From: Bacteroidota bacterium
GTDB taxonomy: Bacteria > Bacteroidota > Bacteroidia > NS11-12g > UBA955
Assembly: GCA_963169345.1 (NCBI GenBank)
Contig: CAUJCT010000003.1
Span: 1-42,008 of the forward strand
Length of the DNA: 42,008 nt
Direction of reading: 5' to 3'
Position 1 is the stretch's first letter. Each line of letters begins with the position of its first letter. Positions 9,048 to 18,951 of the stretch are shown in pieces. Below the pieces are notes generated by a model. That model saw only the letters and a list, made by a program, of their open reading frames with translations, was not told the origin of the DNA and made no database searches. A program made the translations under genes and the position numbers.

Positions 9048-9228
9048 ATCCTTTCTCGAATATCAATTCTTATGTGATATGAAAATCGGTGATTTTAAAA
9101 CCGGACTCGACTTCAACAACTTACCCAGATATGGTGGAATAAATACAGTAACTTATCAGACAGCAATGCGAATTTCTCAAATGACTTCAGTTTTTCAATT
9201 TACAATTCACTATGGCTTTTCATTATAA
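9019..9228 (+). pseudogene. 3' part of the same beta-barrel gene, in the +1 frame
   Basis: Reading after the A-run in the other frame gives KKKYIGKQLKSFLEYQFLCD, then MKIGDFKTGLDFNN and finally FQFTIHYGFSL. These are amphipathic strands ending with a C-terminal aromatic-hydrophobic pattern, as a complete barrel should have. Its stop overlaps the start of the following lipoprotein gene by 17 bases. With the shift repaired, the composite protein would be about 269 residues. Confidence 0.7.
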
Positions 9229-9739
9229 AATTTACTTTTATCTATTTGTGATTTTATTCTCTGCCTGTGAAGTAAAGATAGTAGAACCACAAACTATAAT
9301 AACAAAAACGACTCCAGTAGTTCCTATTCAAACTCGAAATGTCAATGTTTTGGGATCAGAATACTTTAATTGGGATAGTATAACATTCAGTTTAAACAGA
9401 GTAATTACAGGCTTTAGTTTGAATAAAAACTCCAACTTTGAATTTATTAGTAACAATCCTAACCCTGATACATTAATAATCAGATTTGATAAATTCCCCA
9501 ATGATATTTCCTCAGCTTATTATTGCGGTTCAACTGAATGCTCAGCAACTCTAAATAAATTCAGCAATCAGAAAATAAGTTCATCCGGATACAGTGGTGC
9601 TGTCATCTATGAACAAATCAATGACGATTTTGCATATATAACATTTGAATTTATGCAAAATACAAATTACAGGTTACCTGATAACAGCAAATTAAAAGCA
9701 AAGATCTCTGGTAAATTTCAGGTACCTCATTTAAAATAA
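9212..9739 (+). CDS. Putative lipoprotein, last gene of the block
   Basis: This 175-residue protein has the SpII signal MAFHYKIYFYLFVILFSAC, with lipobox LFSAC (Cys19). The mature part is beta-rich and includes EYFNWDSITFSLNR and a CGSTEC pair (Cys residues five apart) that could form a disulfide. I recognise no family. The start lies inside the end of the shifted barrel frame, which supports the idea that the barrel gene once read through to 9228 and that the genes are translated in series. The size and position suit a surface or periplasmic accessory of the barrel. Confidence 0.72.
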   Translation: MAFHYKIYFYLFVILFSACEVKIVEPQTIITKTTPVVPIQTRNVNVLGSEYFNWDSITFSLNRVITGFSLNKNSNFEFISNNPNPDTLIIRFDKFPNDISSAYYCGSTECSATLNKFSNQKISSSGYSGAVIYEQINDDFAYITFEFMQNTNYRLPDNSKLKAKISGKFQVPHLK

Positions 9740-9774
9740 GTATTAGAATATTTAAGCACTATTTCCTGTCAAAG

Positions 9775-9859
9775 TTGAACCTGTCAGGTCTCAAAAAACT
9801 ACCACAAAACGCTGTTATTCTGATACTTATATAGTCAAATTTCAACCTGACAGGTTGAA
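9775..9859. repeat. Pair of palindromic motifs after the gene block
   Basis: AACCTGTCAGGTC (9778-9790, degenerate at the end) and TTCAACCTGACAGGTTGAA (9841-9859, perfect apart from the centre) are inverted relative to each other, as in the pair at 3914-3996. Confidence 0.8.
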
Positions 9860-9876
9860 AAAAAGCAACTTTTTCA

Positions 9877-10016
9877 TGAAACAGCTTATTTGCTTTTGAA
9901 ACAGCACTTATTTTTAATGAATTGAAAATTGAAACAACCTGTCAGGTTGGTGAAATTTTTCGCAACAAGCTGTTTTATAGATTTTTAAATAGATGAACTT
10001 CAACCTGACAGGTTAA
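9877..10016. repeat. 78-bp repeat, right copy, with its second palindrome
   Basis: Bases 9877-9954 match 3856-3933 at 74 of 78 positions. The second palindrome, CAACCTGACAGGTTAAAG, lies about 50 bases further on, as in the left copy. The stretch 9740-10056 holds only these repeats and no gene. Confidence 0.88.
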
Positions 10017-10056
10017 AGTTTTACTCCCAAAAAATTGAACTCAATCAAATATAATT

Positions 10057-12873
10057 CTATCTGCTCAAGTACATGCTCTTCTTGCTGTATATTTCTCTGA
10101 ATTCAGGGTCTTTGGTGTCTTTTACAAACAATATAGCTTCACCGGTCGATTTCATCTCTGGGCCTAACTCGCGGTTGACATTCGGAAATTTGTTGAATGA
10201 GAAAACCGGTAACTTTATGGCAAATCCTTTCAGCTTTCTTTCGATTGTGAAATCCTTCAACTTGTTTACACCTAACATGATTTTAGTAGCAATGTTGATG
10301 TAGGGCACATCGTAAGCTTTGCAAATGAAAGGCACTGTTCTACTTGCTCTCGGATTGGCTTCAATTACATATACTTTCTCATCTTTAATGGCAAACTGTA
10401 TGTTTAACAAGCCTCTGATGTTCATTGAGAATGCCAGCTTCTTGCTGTACTCTTCCATCTGATCCATCACGTTCTGACTCAAATTAAACGGAGGCAATAC
10501 TGCACTGCTATCACCTGAGTGTATACCTGCAGGCTCAATGTGTTCCATCATTCCGATAACGTGATAATCGTCGCCGTCGCAAATGACATCACACTCTGCT
10601 TCCTCTGCTCTGTCAAGGAAATGGTCGATCAGCACACGATTGCCCGGTAAATCTCCCAGCAAACTGATAACGGCATTCTCCAGTTCCTCATCATTGATAA
10701 CAATTTTCATACCCTGACCACCCAGTACATAACTCGGACGCACCAGGACGGGATATCCTACTTCATTGGCAATTTTAACTGCATCATCGGCTGTCTCTGC
10801 AACACCATATTTAGGATAAGGGATATTGAGTTCCTTTAACAAATCACTGAACAATCCGCGGTCTTCGCTCATGTCCATATTCGGGAAAGTTGTACCGATT
10901 ATTTTGATACCTCTTTCATGAAGTTTTTCAGCCAGTTTTAAAGCTGTCTGACCACCCAGCTGCACGATAACACCTTCCGGTTTTTCGAGTTCTATGATTT
11001 CCCATAAGTGTTCCCAGTATACCGGTTCGAAATACAACTTATTGGCCATATCAAAGTCGGTACTCACTGTCTCAGGATTGCAATTGACCATGATGGCTTC
11101 AAAACCACATTCTTTAGCCGCTAACAATCCATGAACACAGCTGTAGTCGAATTCAATACCTTGTCCTATTCGGTTAGGCCCGGAACCTAAAACTATGATT
11201 TTCTTTTTATCAGTTACTACACTCTCGTTTTCACCTTCGAAGCAAGAGTAGAAGTAATTGGTTGGAGAAGGGAATTCTGCGGCACAAGTATCCACCATTT
11301 TATAGGTTCTTGTGATGCCCAGTTTCTTTCTCTTCTCATATACATCATCTTCGGTACAATTCTTAATCAGATAGGCTATCTGATAATCTGAATACCCTTT
11401 TTGTTTGGCTTTTCTGATTAACTCTTCAGGAAGCGTATCGAGGGTATGGCGTTTGATCTCCTTTTCGGTATTAACCAAATCCAGAATTTGCTCCAGATAC
11501 CATCTGTCTATTCGGGTCAGTTTCTGAATAGTGGTAAGAGGCACACCCAGTTCAACAGCATCTTTCAAGTGGAATATTCTATCCCAGCTTGGGTTTTCAA
11601 GGCTATGAACTATTTCTTCAAGATTGCGTGAACCTGTTCCATCAGCGCCCAAACCAAACTTGCGTATTTCCAAAGACTGAGCTGCTTTTTGAAGAGCTTC
11701 CTGGAAACTGCGACCAATTGCCATTACCTCTCCTACTGCCTTCATTTGCAAGCCCAGTGTTTTGTTGGCACCTTTAAATTTATCGAAGTTCCATCTAGGA
11801 ATTTTAATGATGACGTAATCGATTGCAGGTTCAAAGTAAGCCGAAGTAGTTTTAGTCACAGGATTCTTTAATTCATCCAGATTATAACCAATCGCTAACT
11901 TAGCTGCAATTTTTGCAATCGGATAACCTGTAGCTTTCGAAGCCAAGGCTGATGAACGAGACACCCTTGGATTGATTTCAATTGCGATGATTTCTTCATT
12001 CTCTGGATTCACTGCAAACTGTACATTGCAACCACCAGAGAAGTTACCGATACTGCGCATCATTCTGAAAGCCATGTCGCGCATCTCCTGAAAACAAGTA
12101 TCACTCAAGGTCATAGCCGGTGCAATGGTAATACTGTCTCCGGTGTGTATGCCCATCGGGTCGAGATTCTCAATCGTACAAATGACCGCTATATTATTGT
12201 TATTATCTCTTAAAACTTCGAGCTCGTATTCTTTCCATCCCAATACGGCTTGTTCGACTAAAACTTCGTGTGTTGGAGAAGCTTCTAAACCTATTCTTAA
12301 AGCTGAATCCAGTTCATCTTTACTCTTTACAAATCCACCACCTGTTCCACCTAAGGTAAACGAAGGACGAATAACCAGAGGGTATCCTATCTCCTGTGCT
12401 ATTTCCTTACCTTCCAAATAAGAATTAGCTGTGCGACTTTTTGCTACTCCGATACCAATGTCTATCATTAACTGACGGAACAATTCTCTGTTTTCAGTTT
12501 TTTGAATTGCTGCAGTATCAACACCAATGATTCTGACATTGTACTTTTCCCAAATTCCTAAATCTTCTGCTTCGATAGCCAGATTCAGGGCAGTTTGACC
12601 ACCCATAGTTGGCAATACAGCATCAATCTGACGTTCCTGAAGAATTTTCTCAATAGACTGAACAGTCAATGGCAACAGATAAACATGATCAGCTGTTACA
12701 TTATCTGTCATAATAGTAGCAGGATTGCTGTTTATAAGTGACACTTCAATCCCTTCTTCGCGAAGAGAACGGGCAGCCTGGCTACCTGAATAATCGAATT
12801 CACAAGCTTGACCAATGATGATTGGTCCGCTACCGATAATTAAAACTGACTTGATGGAAGGATCTTTAGGCAT
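10057..12873 (-). CDS. carB: Carbamoyl-phosphate synthase large subunit, short form lacking the MGS domain
   Basis: CarB makes carbamoyl phosphate from bicarbonate, ATP and ammonia (delivered by CarA) for pyrimidine and arginine synthesis. The start is typical: MPKDPSIKSVLIIGSGPIII, then GQACEFDYSG. The two homologous ATP-grasp halves are both present: LVIRPSFTLGGTGGG in the first; VLGSGPNRIGQGIEFDYSC and LVRPSYVLGGQGM in the second. The oligomerisation domain lies between them. The protein has 938 residues, against about 1070 in E. coli. It ends soon after GPEMKSTGEA, with a short tail KDPEFREIYSKKSMYLSR, so the C-terminal methylglyoxal-synthase-like allosteric domain (UMP/ornithine/IMP control) is absent. 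I believe such short forms occur in other Bacteroidota. No carA is nearby. A -7 box lies 18 bases upstream. Confidence 0.96.
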   Translation of the reverse strand: MPKDPSIKSVLIIGSGPIIIGQACEFDYSGSQAARSLREEGIEVSLINSNPATIMTDNVTADHVYLLPLTVQSIEKILQERQIDAVLPTMGGQTALNLAIEAEDLGIWEKYNVRIIGVDTAAIQKTENRELFRQLMIDIGIGVAKSRTANSYLEGKEIAQEIGYPLVIRPSFTLGGTGGGFVKSKDELDSALRIGLEASPTHEVLVEQAVLGWKEYELEVLRDNNNNIAVICTIENLDPMGIHTGDSITIAPAMTLSDTCFQEMRDMAFRMMRSIGNFSGGCNVQFAVNPENEEIIAIEINPRVSRSSALASKATGYPIAKIAAKLAIGYNLDELKNPVTKTTSAYFEPAIDYVIIKIPRWNFDKFKGANKTLGLQMKAVGEVMAIGRSFQEALQKAAQSLEIRKFGLGADGTGSRNLEEIVHSLENPSWDRIFHLKDAVELGVPLTTIQKLTRIDRWYLEQILDLVNTEKEIKRHTLDTLPEELIRKAKQKGYSDYQIAYLIKNCTEDDVYEKRKKLGITRTYKMVDTCAAEFPSPTNYFYSCFEGENESVVTDKKKIIVLGSGPNRIGQGIEFDYSCVHGLLAAKECGFEAIMVNCNPETVSTDFDMANKLYFEPVYWEHLWEIIELEKPEGVIVQLGGQTALKLAEKLHERGIKIIGTTFPNMDMSEDRGLFSDLLKELNIPYPKYGVAETADDAVKIANEVGYPVLVRPSYVLGGQGMKIVINDEELENAVISLLGDLPGNRVLIDHFLDRAEEAECDVICDGDDYHVIGMMEHIEPAGIHSGDSSAVLPPFNLSQNVMDQMEEYSKKLAFSMNIRGLLNIQFAIKDEKVYVIEANPRASRTVPFICKAYDVPYINIATKIMLGVNKLKDFTIERKLKGFAIKLPVFSFNKFPNVNRELGPEMKSTGEAILFVKDTKDPEFREIYSKKSMYLSR

Positions 12874-12890
12874 AGAAGATTAAAATCCCG

Positions 12891-12898
12891 CAAAATTA
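12891..12898 (-). promoter_or_regulatory. -7 box TAATTTTG of carB
   Basis: TAATTTTG on the minus strand ends 18 bases before the carB ATG. No TTG is seen at the usual distance. Confidence 0.5.
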
Positions 12899-13048
12899 GG
12901 ATTAAAGAGTTTAAATTACTAAGGATGTGGATATTTATGGAGAAAAGATAAAGTTGATTGATAGGATTTAGGAATGACTGTGTCTACAGAATGTGATACA
13001 CAAAAGAATAGCGCGTTTGGAAGAGGTATTTCCATAAACGCAATTTCT

Positions 13049-13071
13049 TATTCAACCTGGCAGGTTGAATA
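13049..13071. repeat. Palindromic repeat word TATTCAACCTGGCAGGTTGAATA
   Basis: The word is a palindrome of 11 bp per arm around a central G, and is a single copy of the dispersed AACCTGnCAGGTT family. The rest of 12899-13158 shows no gene. Confidence 0.8.
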
Positions 13072-13158
13072 GTGTGAAAAAGTATTGTTTCATTACCCAA
13101 AATTGCAGTTTCAATAAAGTATATTTTCAATCATTTAAACTAACTCAATCTATTTCCC

Positions 13159-13192
13159 AAAAAAAAACGCCCTTCAAAAAATGAAGGGCGTT
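13159..13192 (-). terminator. Rho-independent terminator of gcvP
   Basis: An 11-bp stem, AACGCCCTTCA/TGAAGGGCGTT, lies 22 bases after the gcvP stop and runs into a U tract on the minus strand. Confidence 0.92.
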
Positions 13193-13213
13193 AAATATTG
13201 ATATCAAATGATT

Positions 13214-16105
13214 TTATTGAGCCATTTCAGCGTATGCTTCAATTGGCAAACAAGCACAAATCAGATTTCTATCACCATGTGTATTGTTCACTCTGGCAAC
13301 ACTTGGCCAGAACTTCTTAGCGACAACAAAAGGCAGTGGGAAAGCTGCTTTTTCTCTGGAATACTTATGATTCCAGTTTTCAGCACTAATTTCAACTGCT
13401 GTATGTGGTGCATTCTTCAATACATTATCTTCTTTATCCGCCTGTCCTTTTTCAATTTCGGCAACCTCTTCACGAATGGCGAGTAAAGTATCACAGAATC
13501 TGTCCAACTCACTTAAGCTTTCACTTTCGGTTGGCTCAATCATTAAAGTACCTGCAACAGGGAAAGATAAAGTTGGCGCATGGTAGCCATAATCCATCAT
13601 ACGTTTAGCTAAATCTTCAGCTTCGATTCCGGCAGATTGCTTTAAAGGGCGTGTATCCAGAATCATTTCATGAGCACAGAATCCATTCTCACCAGTAAAT
13701 AATATAGGATAAGCTCTTTCCAATCTTGACTTAATATAGTTGGCATTTAAGATAGCCGCTTCAGTTGCTTTCTTTAAACCATCTCCACCCATTAATTTGA
13801 TGTAGACATAAGAAATCAGGAGAATACTTGCACTTCCGTAAGGTGCAGCAGAAATTGCATGAATGGCTTTTTCTCCTCCAACTTTAACAACAGGATGGCC
13901 CGGTAAATATGGCACCAAATGTTTGGCTACACCGATTGGGCCCATGCCAGGACCACCACCACCATGAGGTATGCAGAATGTTTTGTGTAAATTCAAGTGA
14001 CAAACGTCAGCACCAATTAAGCCCGGAGAAGTCAATCCAACCTGAGCATTCATATTGGCACCATCCATATAAACCTGTCCACCGTGTTCGTGAATGATAT
14101 TGGTAATTTCTTTGATACCTGATTCGTAAACACCGTAAGTAGACGGATATGTCACCATAAATACAGCTAAATCATTGGCGTGTTCAGCTGCTTTCTTTTT
14201 AAGATCTTCGATATCGATGTTACCATTTTGCAAGTTTTTAACGATAACAATCTTCATGCCTGCCATTGCCGCACTTGCAGGATTTGTTCCGTGAGCTGAT
14301 TCAGGAATCAAAGCAACATTTCTATGACCCTGACCGATATCTTTCAAATAAGCTCTGATGACCATCAAACCGGCATACTCACCCTGAGCACCGGCATTTG
14401 GCTGCAAACTCATTCCGGCGAAACCGGTGATTTCCATCAAATCGTGAGATAACTCATCAATGATAGCTTTATAACCTTCTGCCTGATCCATTGGAACAAA
14501 TGGGTGAATCTGGTTAAATTCAGGCCAGGTAACAGGAATCATTTCGGTAGTGGCATTTAGTTTCATTGTACAAGAGCCCAGTGAAATCATAGAATGACAC
14601 AGACTTAAATCTTTACCTTCCAAATGTTTGATGTATCTCAACATTTCATGCTCACTGTGGTAACTGTTAAAAACAGGGTGAGACATGTAATTGCTTGTGC
14701 GTGTCAAATCAGCTGGCCAGGTTAATACCTGCTCATTAGCGAGTTTTGAAATTGCAGAAGATTCGATACCGGCAGAAGCACATTTTGCAAAAACAGCAAC
14801 AATATCTGCAACATCAGAAACCTCACATGTTTCATCGAGAGCAATACCAATATGACCATTATTGAAATATCTGAAATTGATACCCATTGATTCAGCTTCC
14901 ATCTTGATAGCTGCGCTCATACCTTTAGAATCGATGAGCAGGGTATCAAAGTAATTTGAATTTAACTGATTAAATCCAACAGCCTTAAGACCTGCATCGA
15001 GGGTTTTAGCTAAACCATGCACTTTAGAAGCAATTGCTTTTAAACCATCCGGACCGTGATAAGTAGCATACATTCCAGCCATTATTGACAACAATACCTG
15101 CGCTGTGCAAATATTAGAAGTAGCATTTTGACGGCGAATATGCTGTTCACGGGTTTGCAAAGCCATTCTTAATGCTCTGTTGCCATGACGGTCGATACTA
15201 ACACCTATAATTCTACCAGGAATCTGACGTTTGTATTCATCTTTAGTTGCGAAGAATCCTGCGTGAGGACCACCATAACCAAGAGGCACACCAAATCTCT
15301 GAGAAGTACCAATAACGCAATCGGCACCCCATTCACCCGGAGGGGTTAATAAAGTCAGCGCGAGCAAATCGGCACCAGCACAAACAAGTGCTCCGGCGGC
15401 ATGTGCTTTTTCAGTAAACGCTTTATAATTTTCGATGCGTCCTTCGTTGTTTGGATATTGAATATAGGCACCAAAAACTTCAGGAGTAAATTCGAATGTT
15501 TTGTAGTCACCCATAACCAGTTCTATACCCATTGGTTCAGCTCTGGTCACCAAAACATCTATCGTTTGAGGGAAAGTGCTGTTATCTACAAAAAATTTGG
15601 TTGCATGGTCGTGTTTATGCAAACTTCTGAACATAGCCATAGCCTCGGCTGCAGCAGTACCTTCGTCAAGCAAGCTGGCATTGGCAATAGGCAAACCAGT
15701 AAGGTCAATGATCATGGTTTGATAATTCAGAAGAGCTTCCAGTCTACCCTGTGAAATTTCAGCCTGATAGGGTGTGTATTGGGTATACCATCCCGGATTT
15801 TCCATGATATTTCTCAAGATAACACCAGGGGTATAACAGTTGTAATAACCCATACCGATGTAACTCTTGTAAATTTTATTTTTGGAAGCGACCTTTTTTA
15901 ACTGTTTAAGCAGTTCCTGTTCGGAGGTACCACCAGTTACCTGTAACGGTGATTTCATTCGGATAGCCGGGGGAACAGTTTTATCAATAAGTTCATCTAC
16001 AGAAGCAACTCCAATTGTCTGAAGCATTTTCTTGACGTCATCCTGAGCTACAGGACCGTTGTGTCGGTTGACGAAATGGTCGGTCTGACCGGTATGTAAT
16101 TTCAT
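13214..16105 (-). CDS. gcvP: Glycine dehydrogenase (decarboxylating), P protein of glycine cleavage
   Basis: GcvP decarboxylates glycine with PLP and passes the aminomethyl group to the lipoyl arm of GcvH. The 963 residues match the single-chain form with both homologous halves. The N-terminus [18 protein letters not shown] and [20 protein letters not shown] are characteristic. The PLP lysine is Lys708 in [18 protein letters not shown], followed by the glycine-rich loop. The C-terminus has [18 protein letters not shown]. The gene is monocistronic, with a -7 box 26 bases upstream and its own terminator. Its partner gcvH lies at 26976-27356; gcvT is not in the window. Confidence 0.97.
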   Translation of the reverse strand: MKLHTGQTDHFVNRHNGPVAQDDVKKMLQTIGVASVDELIDKTVPPAIRMKSPLQVTGGTSEQELLKQLKKVASKNKIYKSYIGMGYYNCYTPGVILRNIMENPGWYTQYTPYQAEISQGRLEALLNYQTMIIDLTGLPIANASLLDEGTAAAEAMAMFRSLHKHDHATKFFVDNSTFPQTIDVLVTRAEPMGIELVMGDYKTFEFTPEVFGAYIQYPNNEGRIENYKAFTEKAHAAGALVCAGADLLALTLLTPPGEWGADCVIGTSQRFGVPLGYGGPHAGFFATKDEYKRQIPGRIIGVSIDRHGNRALRMALQTREQHIRRQNATSNICTAQVLLSIMAGMYATYHGPDGLKAIASKVHGLAKTLDAGLKAVGFNQLNSNYFDTLLIDSKGMSAAIKMEAESMGINFRYFNNGHIGIALDETCEVSDVADIVAVFAKCASAGIESSAISKLANEQVLTWPADLTRTSNYMSHPVFNSYHSEHEMLRYIKHLEGKDLSLCHSMISLGSCTMKLNATTEMIPVTWPEFNQIHPFVPMDQAEGYKAIIDELSHDLMEITGFAGMSLQPNAGAQGEYAGLMVIRAYLKDIGQGHRNVALIPESAHGTNPASAAMAGMKIVIVKNLQNGNIDIEDLKKKAAEHANDLAVFMVTYPSTYGVYESGIKEITNIIHEHGGQVYMDGANMNAQVGLTSPGLIGADVCHLNLHKTFCIPHGGGGPGMGPIGVAKHLVPYLPGHPVVKVGGEKAIHAISAAPYGSASILLISYVYIKLMGGDGLKKATEAAILNANYIKSRLERAYPILFTGENGFCAHEMILDTRPLKQSAGIEAEDLAKRMMDYGYHAPTLSFPVAGTLMIEPTESESLSELDRFCDTLLAIREEVAEIEKGQADKEDNVLKNAPHTAVEISAENWNHKYSREKAAFPLPFVVAKKFWPSVARVNNTHGDRNLICACLPIEAYAEMAQ

Positions 16106-16130
16106 TGAACGAAGGATTTTAAAATGGCTG

Positions 16131-16138
16131 CAAATTTA
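16131..16138 (-). promoter_or_regulatory. -7 box TAAATTTG of gcvP
   Basis: The minus-strand TAAATTTG lies 26 bases before the gcvP ATG. The rest of the gap 16139-16340 shows no gene and no glycine-riboswitch-like fold that I can recognise. Confidence 0.55.
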
Positions 16139-16340
16139 GTCAATTTCGGGCACATTTTAAATGTATCCTGCAAACTGATTTCAGTCATTTACAGCACATC
16201 TTCTCAACAATACAATTGAACAAATGTTTGAATGCTCCGCTCTGTTTTCCTTATTTCTGTGAATCATTCTGATTTTCAAATTTCATATAATCTGTAAATT
16301 CAGAAAAGTTTTGAGCTACTGTAAATACAGTATAATTATC

Positions 16341-17684
16341 TTAAATGCGGCTTGACAAAAACCTCTTGAACCAAAGAGCGCTTTCCTTTAATATTCTCTT
16401 CTTCGTTTCAAAATCCACGTAAATCAATCCAAATCTGGGTTTGTATCCTTCGGCCCATTCAAAGTTATCGAGTAAACTCCAGGCGAAATAACCTCTCACA
16501 TCGGCACCTTCATCTTTGGCTCTCAGAACTTCAGATATATGTGTTTGGTAATAGTGAATTCTTGCAAAATCATTGACTCTGTCGAGCACAACCTGATCTT
16601 CAAATGCTGCTCCGTTTTCGGTCACTATAATCGGTTTCCCCAATTTATAAGCATGCACTTTCATGATGGTATTGTAAATGCTTTCAGGGTGCATTTCCCA
16701 ATCCATTGCAGTTAAATCAATGGTTCGGTTCACTGCAGGAATATGTCGCAATTTAATAAAAGGATTCAAAGGATTGTGCTTAAACACTTCACGTGTGTAG
16801 GTTTGAACACCAATAAAATCAAGCTCTGTCACCAATTTATCCTCATCTCCCTTCTTGAAATATCTGGATATTTCTTTAATTTTTCGCACATCACCAACCG
16901 GATAACCATGTCCAATTAAGGGATCAAAAAACATCCGGTTAATCAGTCTGTCCGCCAAATCTGCCGCTTTGGCATCTGTAGCGGATGAACTTGCAGGTTC
17001 AATGTGTGTGAAGGAAAAAGATGAACCAATCTGTTTCTCCGGAAACTCAAATTTTATGCGACGGTAAGCTTCTCCAATACTGAGCATGGCGTGATGTGTC
17101 GCAGCCAGAAATCCATCAATATTGCGTTTGCCTGGTGCATGTAAACCAAATAAATAACCTGCTCCTAAAAATACGGAAGGTTCATTCAGCAATATCCAGT
17201 TATTGACAGTTTTATATGTTCTGATGCAAAACAAGGCATATTGGGTAAACCACTCCACAATCTCTCGGTTCGACCAACCACCTTTCAATTCAAGAGCCAA
17301 AGGTAAGTCCCAGTGATAAAGCGTTATCCAGGGTGTAATTCCCTGTTCATGACAAAAGTCAATTACATTATGGTAAAATTGCACGCCTTCAGGATTCAAA
17401 TTCAGTCCATCCGGCATAATTCTCGACCAGGCTATACTAAATCTGAAATGTTTGAAGCCAATTTTTTTAAGAAGAAGTATATCAGATTCGTAATGAGTAT
17501 AGAAATCGCAGGAATGATCGAGATGATGCTGATTTTTAATCACAGGCTTTTTAAAGAGCCAGCCTTTTTTCTGATTGCAGAACTCGTCCCAAATAGAAGG
17601 GCCTTTACCACCAGTCTGACTGGCAGATTCTGTCTGGGCCGCAGAGATGGCAGCGCCCCATATCATCCGAGCTCCGTCTAACAT
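16341..17684 (-). CDS. Glycoside hydrolase family 1 beta-glucosidase
   Basis: This 447-residue retaining glycosidase, with no signal peptide, should hydrolyse beta-glucosides or related oligosaccharides in the cytoplasm. GH1 hallmarks are visible: WGAAISAAQTES at the N-terminus, FRFSIAWSRIMPDG, TLYHWDLPLALE, the acid/base Glu168 in LLNEPS, the nucleophile Glu356 in IVTENGAAF, and YFAWSLLDNFEWAEGY with PRFGLIYVDF at the end. ATG at 17684 is used here, but Met7 (MIWGAA) would also fit the family start. The gene begins seven bases after the stop of the LpxH-like gene, so the two are probably cotranscribed. Substrate cannot be told from the sequence. Confidence 0.94.
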   Translation of the reverse strand: MLDGARMIWGAAISAAQTESASQTGGKGPSIWDEFCNQKKGWLFKKPVIKNQHHLDHSCDFYTHYESDILLLKKIGFKHFRFSIAWSRIMPDGLNLNPEGVQFYHNVIDFCHEQGITPWITLYHWDLPLALELKGGWSNREIVEWFTQYALFCIRTYKTVNNWILLNEPSVFLGAGYLFGLHAPGKRNIDGFLAATHHAMLSIGEAYRRIKFEFPEKQIGSSFSFTHIEPASSSATDAKAADLADRLINRMFFDPLIGHGYPVGDVRKIKEISRYFKKGDEDKLVTELDFIGVQTYTREVFKHNPLNPFIKLRHIPAVNRTIDLTAMDWEMHPESIYNTIMKVHAYKLGKPIIVTENGAAFEDQVVLDRVNDFARIHYYQTHISEVLRAKDEGADVRGYFAWSLLDNFEWAEGYKPRFGLIYVDFETKKRILKESALWFKRFLSSRI

Positions 17685-17691
17685 GCTTCCC

Positions 17692-18504
17692 CTATGCTAG
17701 CTTGAATTCTTTTAAAAAGCTCAGTAATTCCATTTCTTCTGCTTCTTCGATAGCTTCTTTTTCGTATGCATCGGCGTAACGGTACAAGGTCCATTCACCA
17801 TTGTATTCCAAAGCAGTAAGATTTTCAATCCAATCGCCGCTATTGAGGTATCTGACATCTTTACCTTTGATGTTACTGATCTTGTCAGCACTTTGGTGAA
17901 TGTGTCCGCAGATGACCACTTCACACTCTTCCTGAGCAGCATATTGAACTGCAGCTTCCTCAAAATTCTGGATAAAAGAAACTGCTTGTTTAACACTGCT
18001 CTTTATAGCTTTAGAAAGTGATACTCTTTTACCTCCAAATTTCTCAGAGACAAAATTGACAAAAGTATTCAAATGTATGAGCCAGTCATAGCATTTCCCT
18101 CCAAGTTTTGCCAGCCATTTGGCATGTTGTACACTGAAATCGAAAACATCACCATGGAAAAACAATGTTTTCACACCATCCAGATTTATCTCCAGTTTAT
18201 TTATGAGTTCGATATTCCCAAAGGACATTCCTGTAAACTTCCTTAACATTTCGTCGTGGTTGCCAGTAATGTAATAAATCTTAGTACCATTCATGGCCAT
18301 TTTGAGAATATAGCGCACCACTTTCATGTGCGATTTTGGAAAGTATTTCTTTGAGAACTGCCAGATGTCGATGATGTCTCCATTGAGTACCAATACTTCA
18401 GGCTCAATACTTTTAAGATAAGCAAGCAATTCTTTAGCTCTGCAGCCAAATGTGCCCAGATGTAAATCTGATATGACTGCTATTCTTAGTTGTTTCTTAA
18501 TCAT
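17692..18504 (-). CDS. Metallophosphoesterase, UDP-2,3-diacylglucosamine diphosphatase (LpxH)-like
   Basis: This 270-residue calcineurin-like phosphoesterase carries all five metal-binding blocks: ISDLHLG (Asp13, His15), LNGDIIDIW, ITGNHDE, FHGDVFDF and VICGHIHQS. Spacing and the GD.ID.W and GNHD words match LpxH-type enzymes, which split UDP-2,3-diacylglucosamine to lipid X in lipid A synthesis. An LpxH-like role at the inner membrane is likely but not proven; other UDP- or phosphodiester-specific members look similar. The C-terminal tail is acidic (EKEAIEEAEEMELLSFLKEF). It precedes the GH1 gene by seven bases. Confidence 0.85.
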   Translation of the reverse strand: MIKKQLRIAVISDLHLGTFGCRAKELLAYLKSIEPEVLVLNGDIIDIWQFSKKYFPKSHMKVVRYILKMAMNGTKIYYITGNHDEMLRKFTGMSFGNIELINKLEINLDGVKTLFFHGDVFDFSVQHAKWLAKLGGKCYDWLIHLNTFVNFVSEKFGGKRVSLSKAIKSSVKQAVSFIQNFEEAAVQYAAQEECEVVICGHIHQSADKISNIKGKDVRYLNSGDWIENLTALEYNGEWTLYRYADAYEKEAIEEAEEMELLSFLKEFKLA

Positions 18505-18951
18505 CTTCCTTGAAAATGGTTGAATGGATTAAAGAAAATTCTAAACAGTAACTCACCGATGTAATTTAATAATTTAGACATAAGTTTTTTTTTACAAAAT
18601 ACGTATTTGTATTTAAATCTACTAGTGAACTGATGTTAAGATTATGTTATTTGTGCGTTAGTGAAAAACGTACAAAGTCGGACTTCCTTCTTGATTTACG
18701 CCCAAAGCAGCTTATCAACCAAAAAATGGAACTAATAATCGTTTCAAATAAGCATTCACAAAGTACTCAATTAAAGCACTTTTACTTTTTCAGACTTTTC
18801 AATCTGAGAACAAGACTTGAAAAAGACATGACAATAAAAAACGCTAAGAATTTCAAAAGTATAATTTGCATCATAAGCATATTCAATAGCTCAAAAGTAA
18901 ACGCTGTGCTTTACTCACAAATTAAACAGACATCAAGTATTTCTTACTAAA
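18505..18951. other. Intergenic stretch with no supported gene
   Basis: The 447 bases are AT-rich and separate two minus-strand genes. A + strand frame at 18633-18950 has no family resemblance, no promoter box and mixed composition, so it is not called. No clear terminator hairpin is seen. Confidence 0.6.

Noticed and set aside
8418..9228. Programmed ribosomal frameshift in the barrel gene as in IS elements
   Set aside because: The shift needed is +1 (or one A less), not the -1 seen at A-runs in IS3 elements; a slippage mutation or read error is simpler.
12125..12421. 98-codon + strand frame within carB
   Set aside because: Antisense to the conserved ATP-grasp region; Ser/Pro-rich composition is the usual mirror of such genes.
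16139..16340. Glycine riboswitch upstream of gcvP
   Set aside because: The gap lies 5' of gcvP but shows no paired aptamer-like GGAGA or A-rich tandem cores, and the -7 box leaves only a ~20-base leader.
18633..18950. 105-codon + strand frame in the gap after the LpxH-like gene
   Set aside because: No recognisable domain, no -7 box, and amino-acid use typical of translated AT-rich non-coding DNA.
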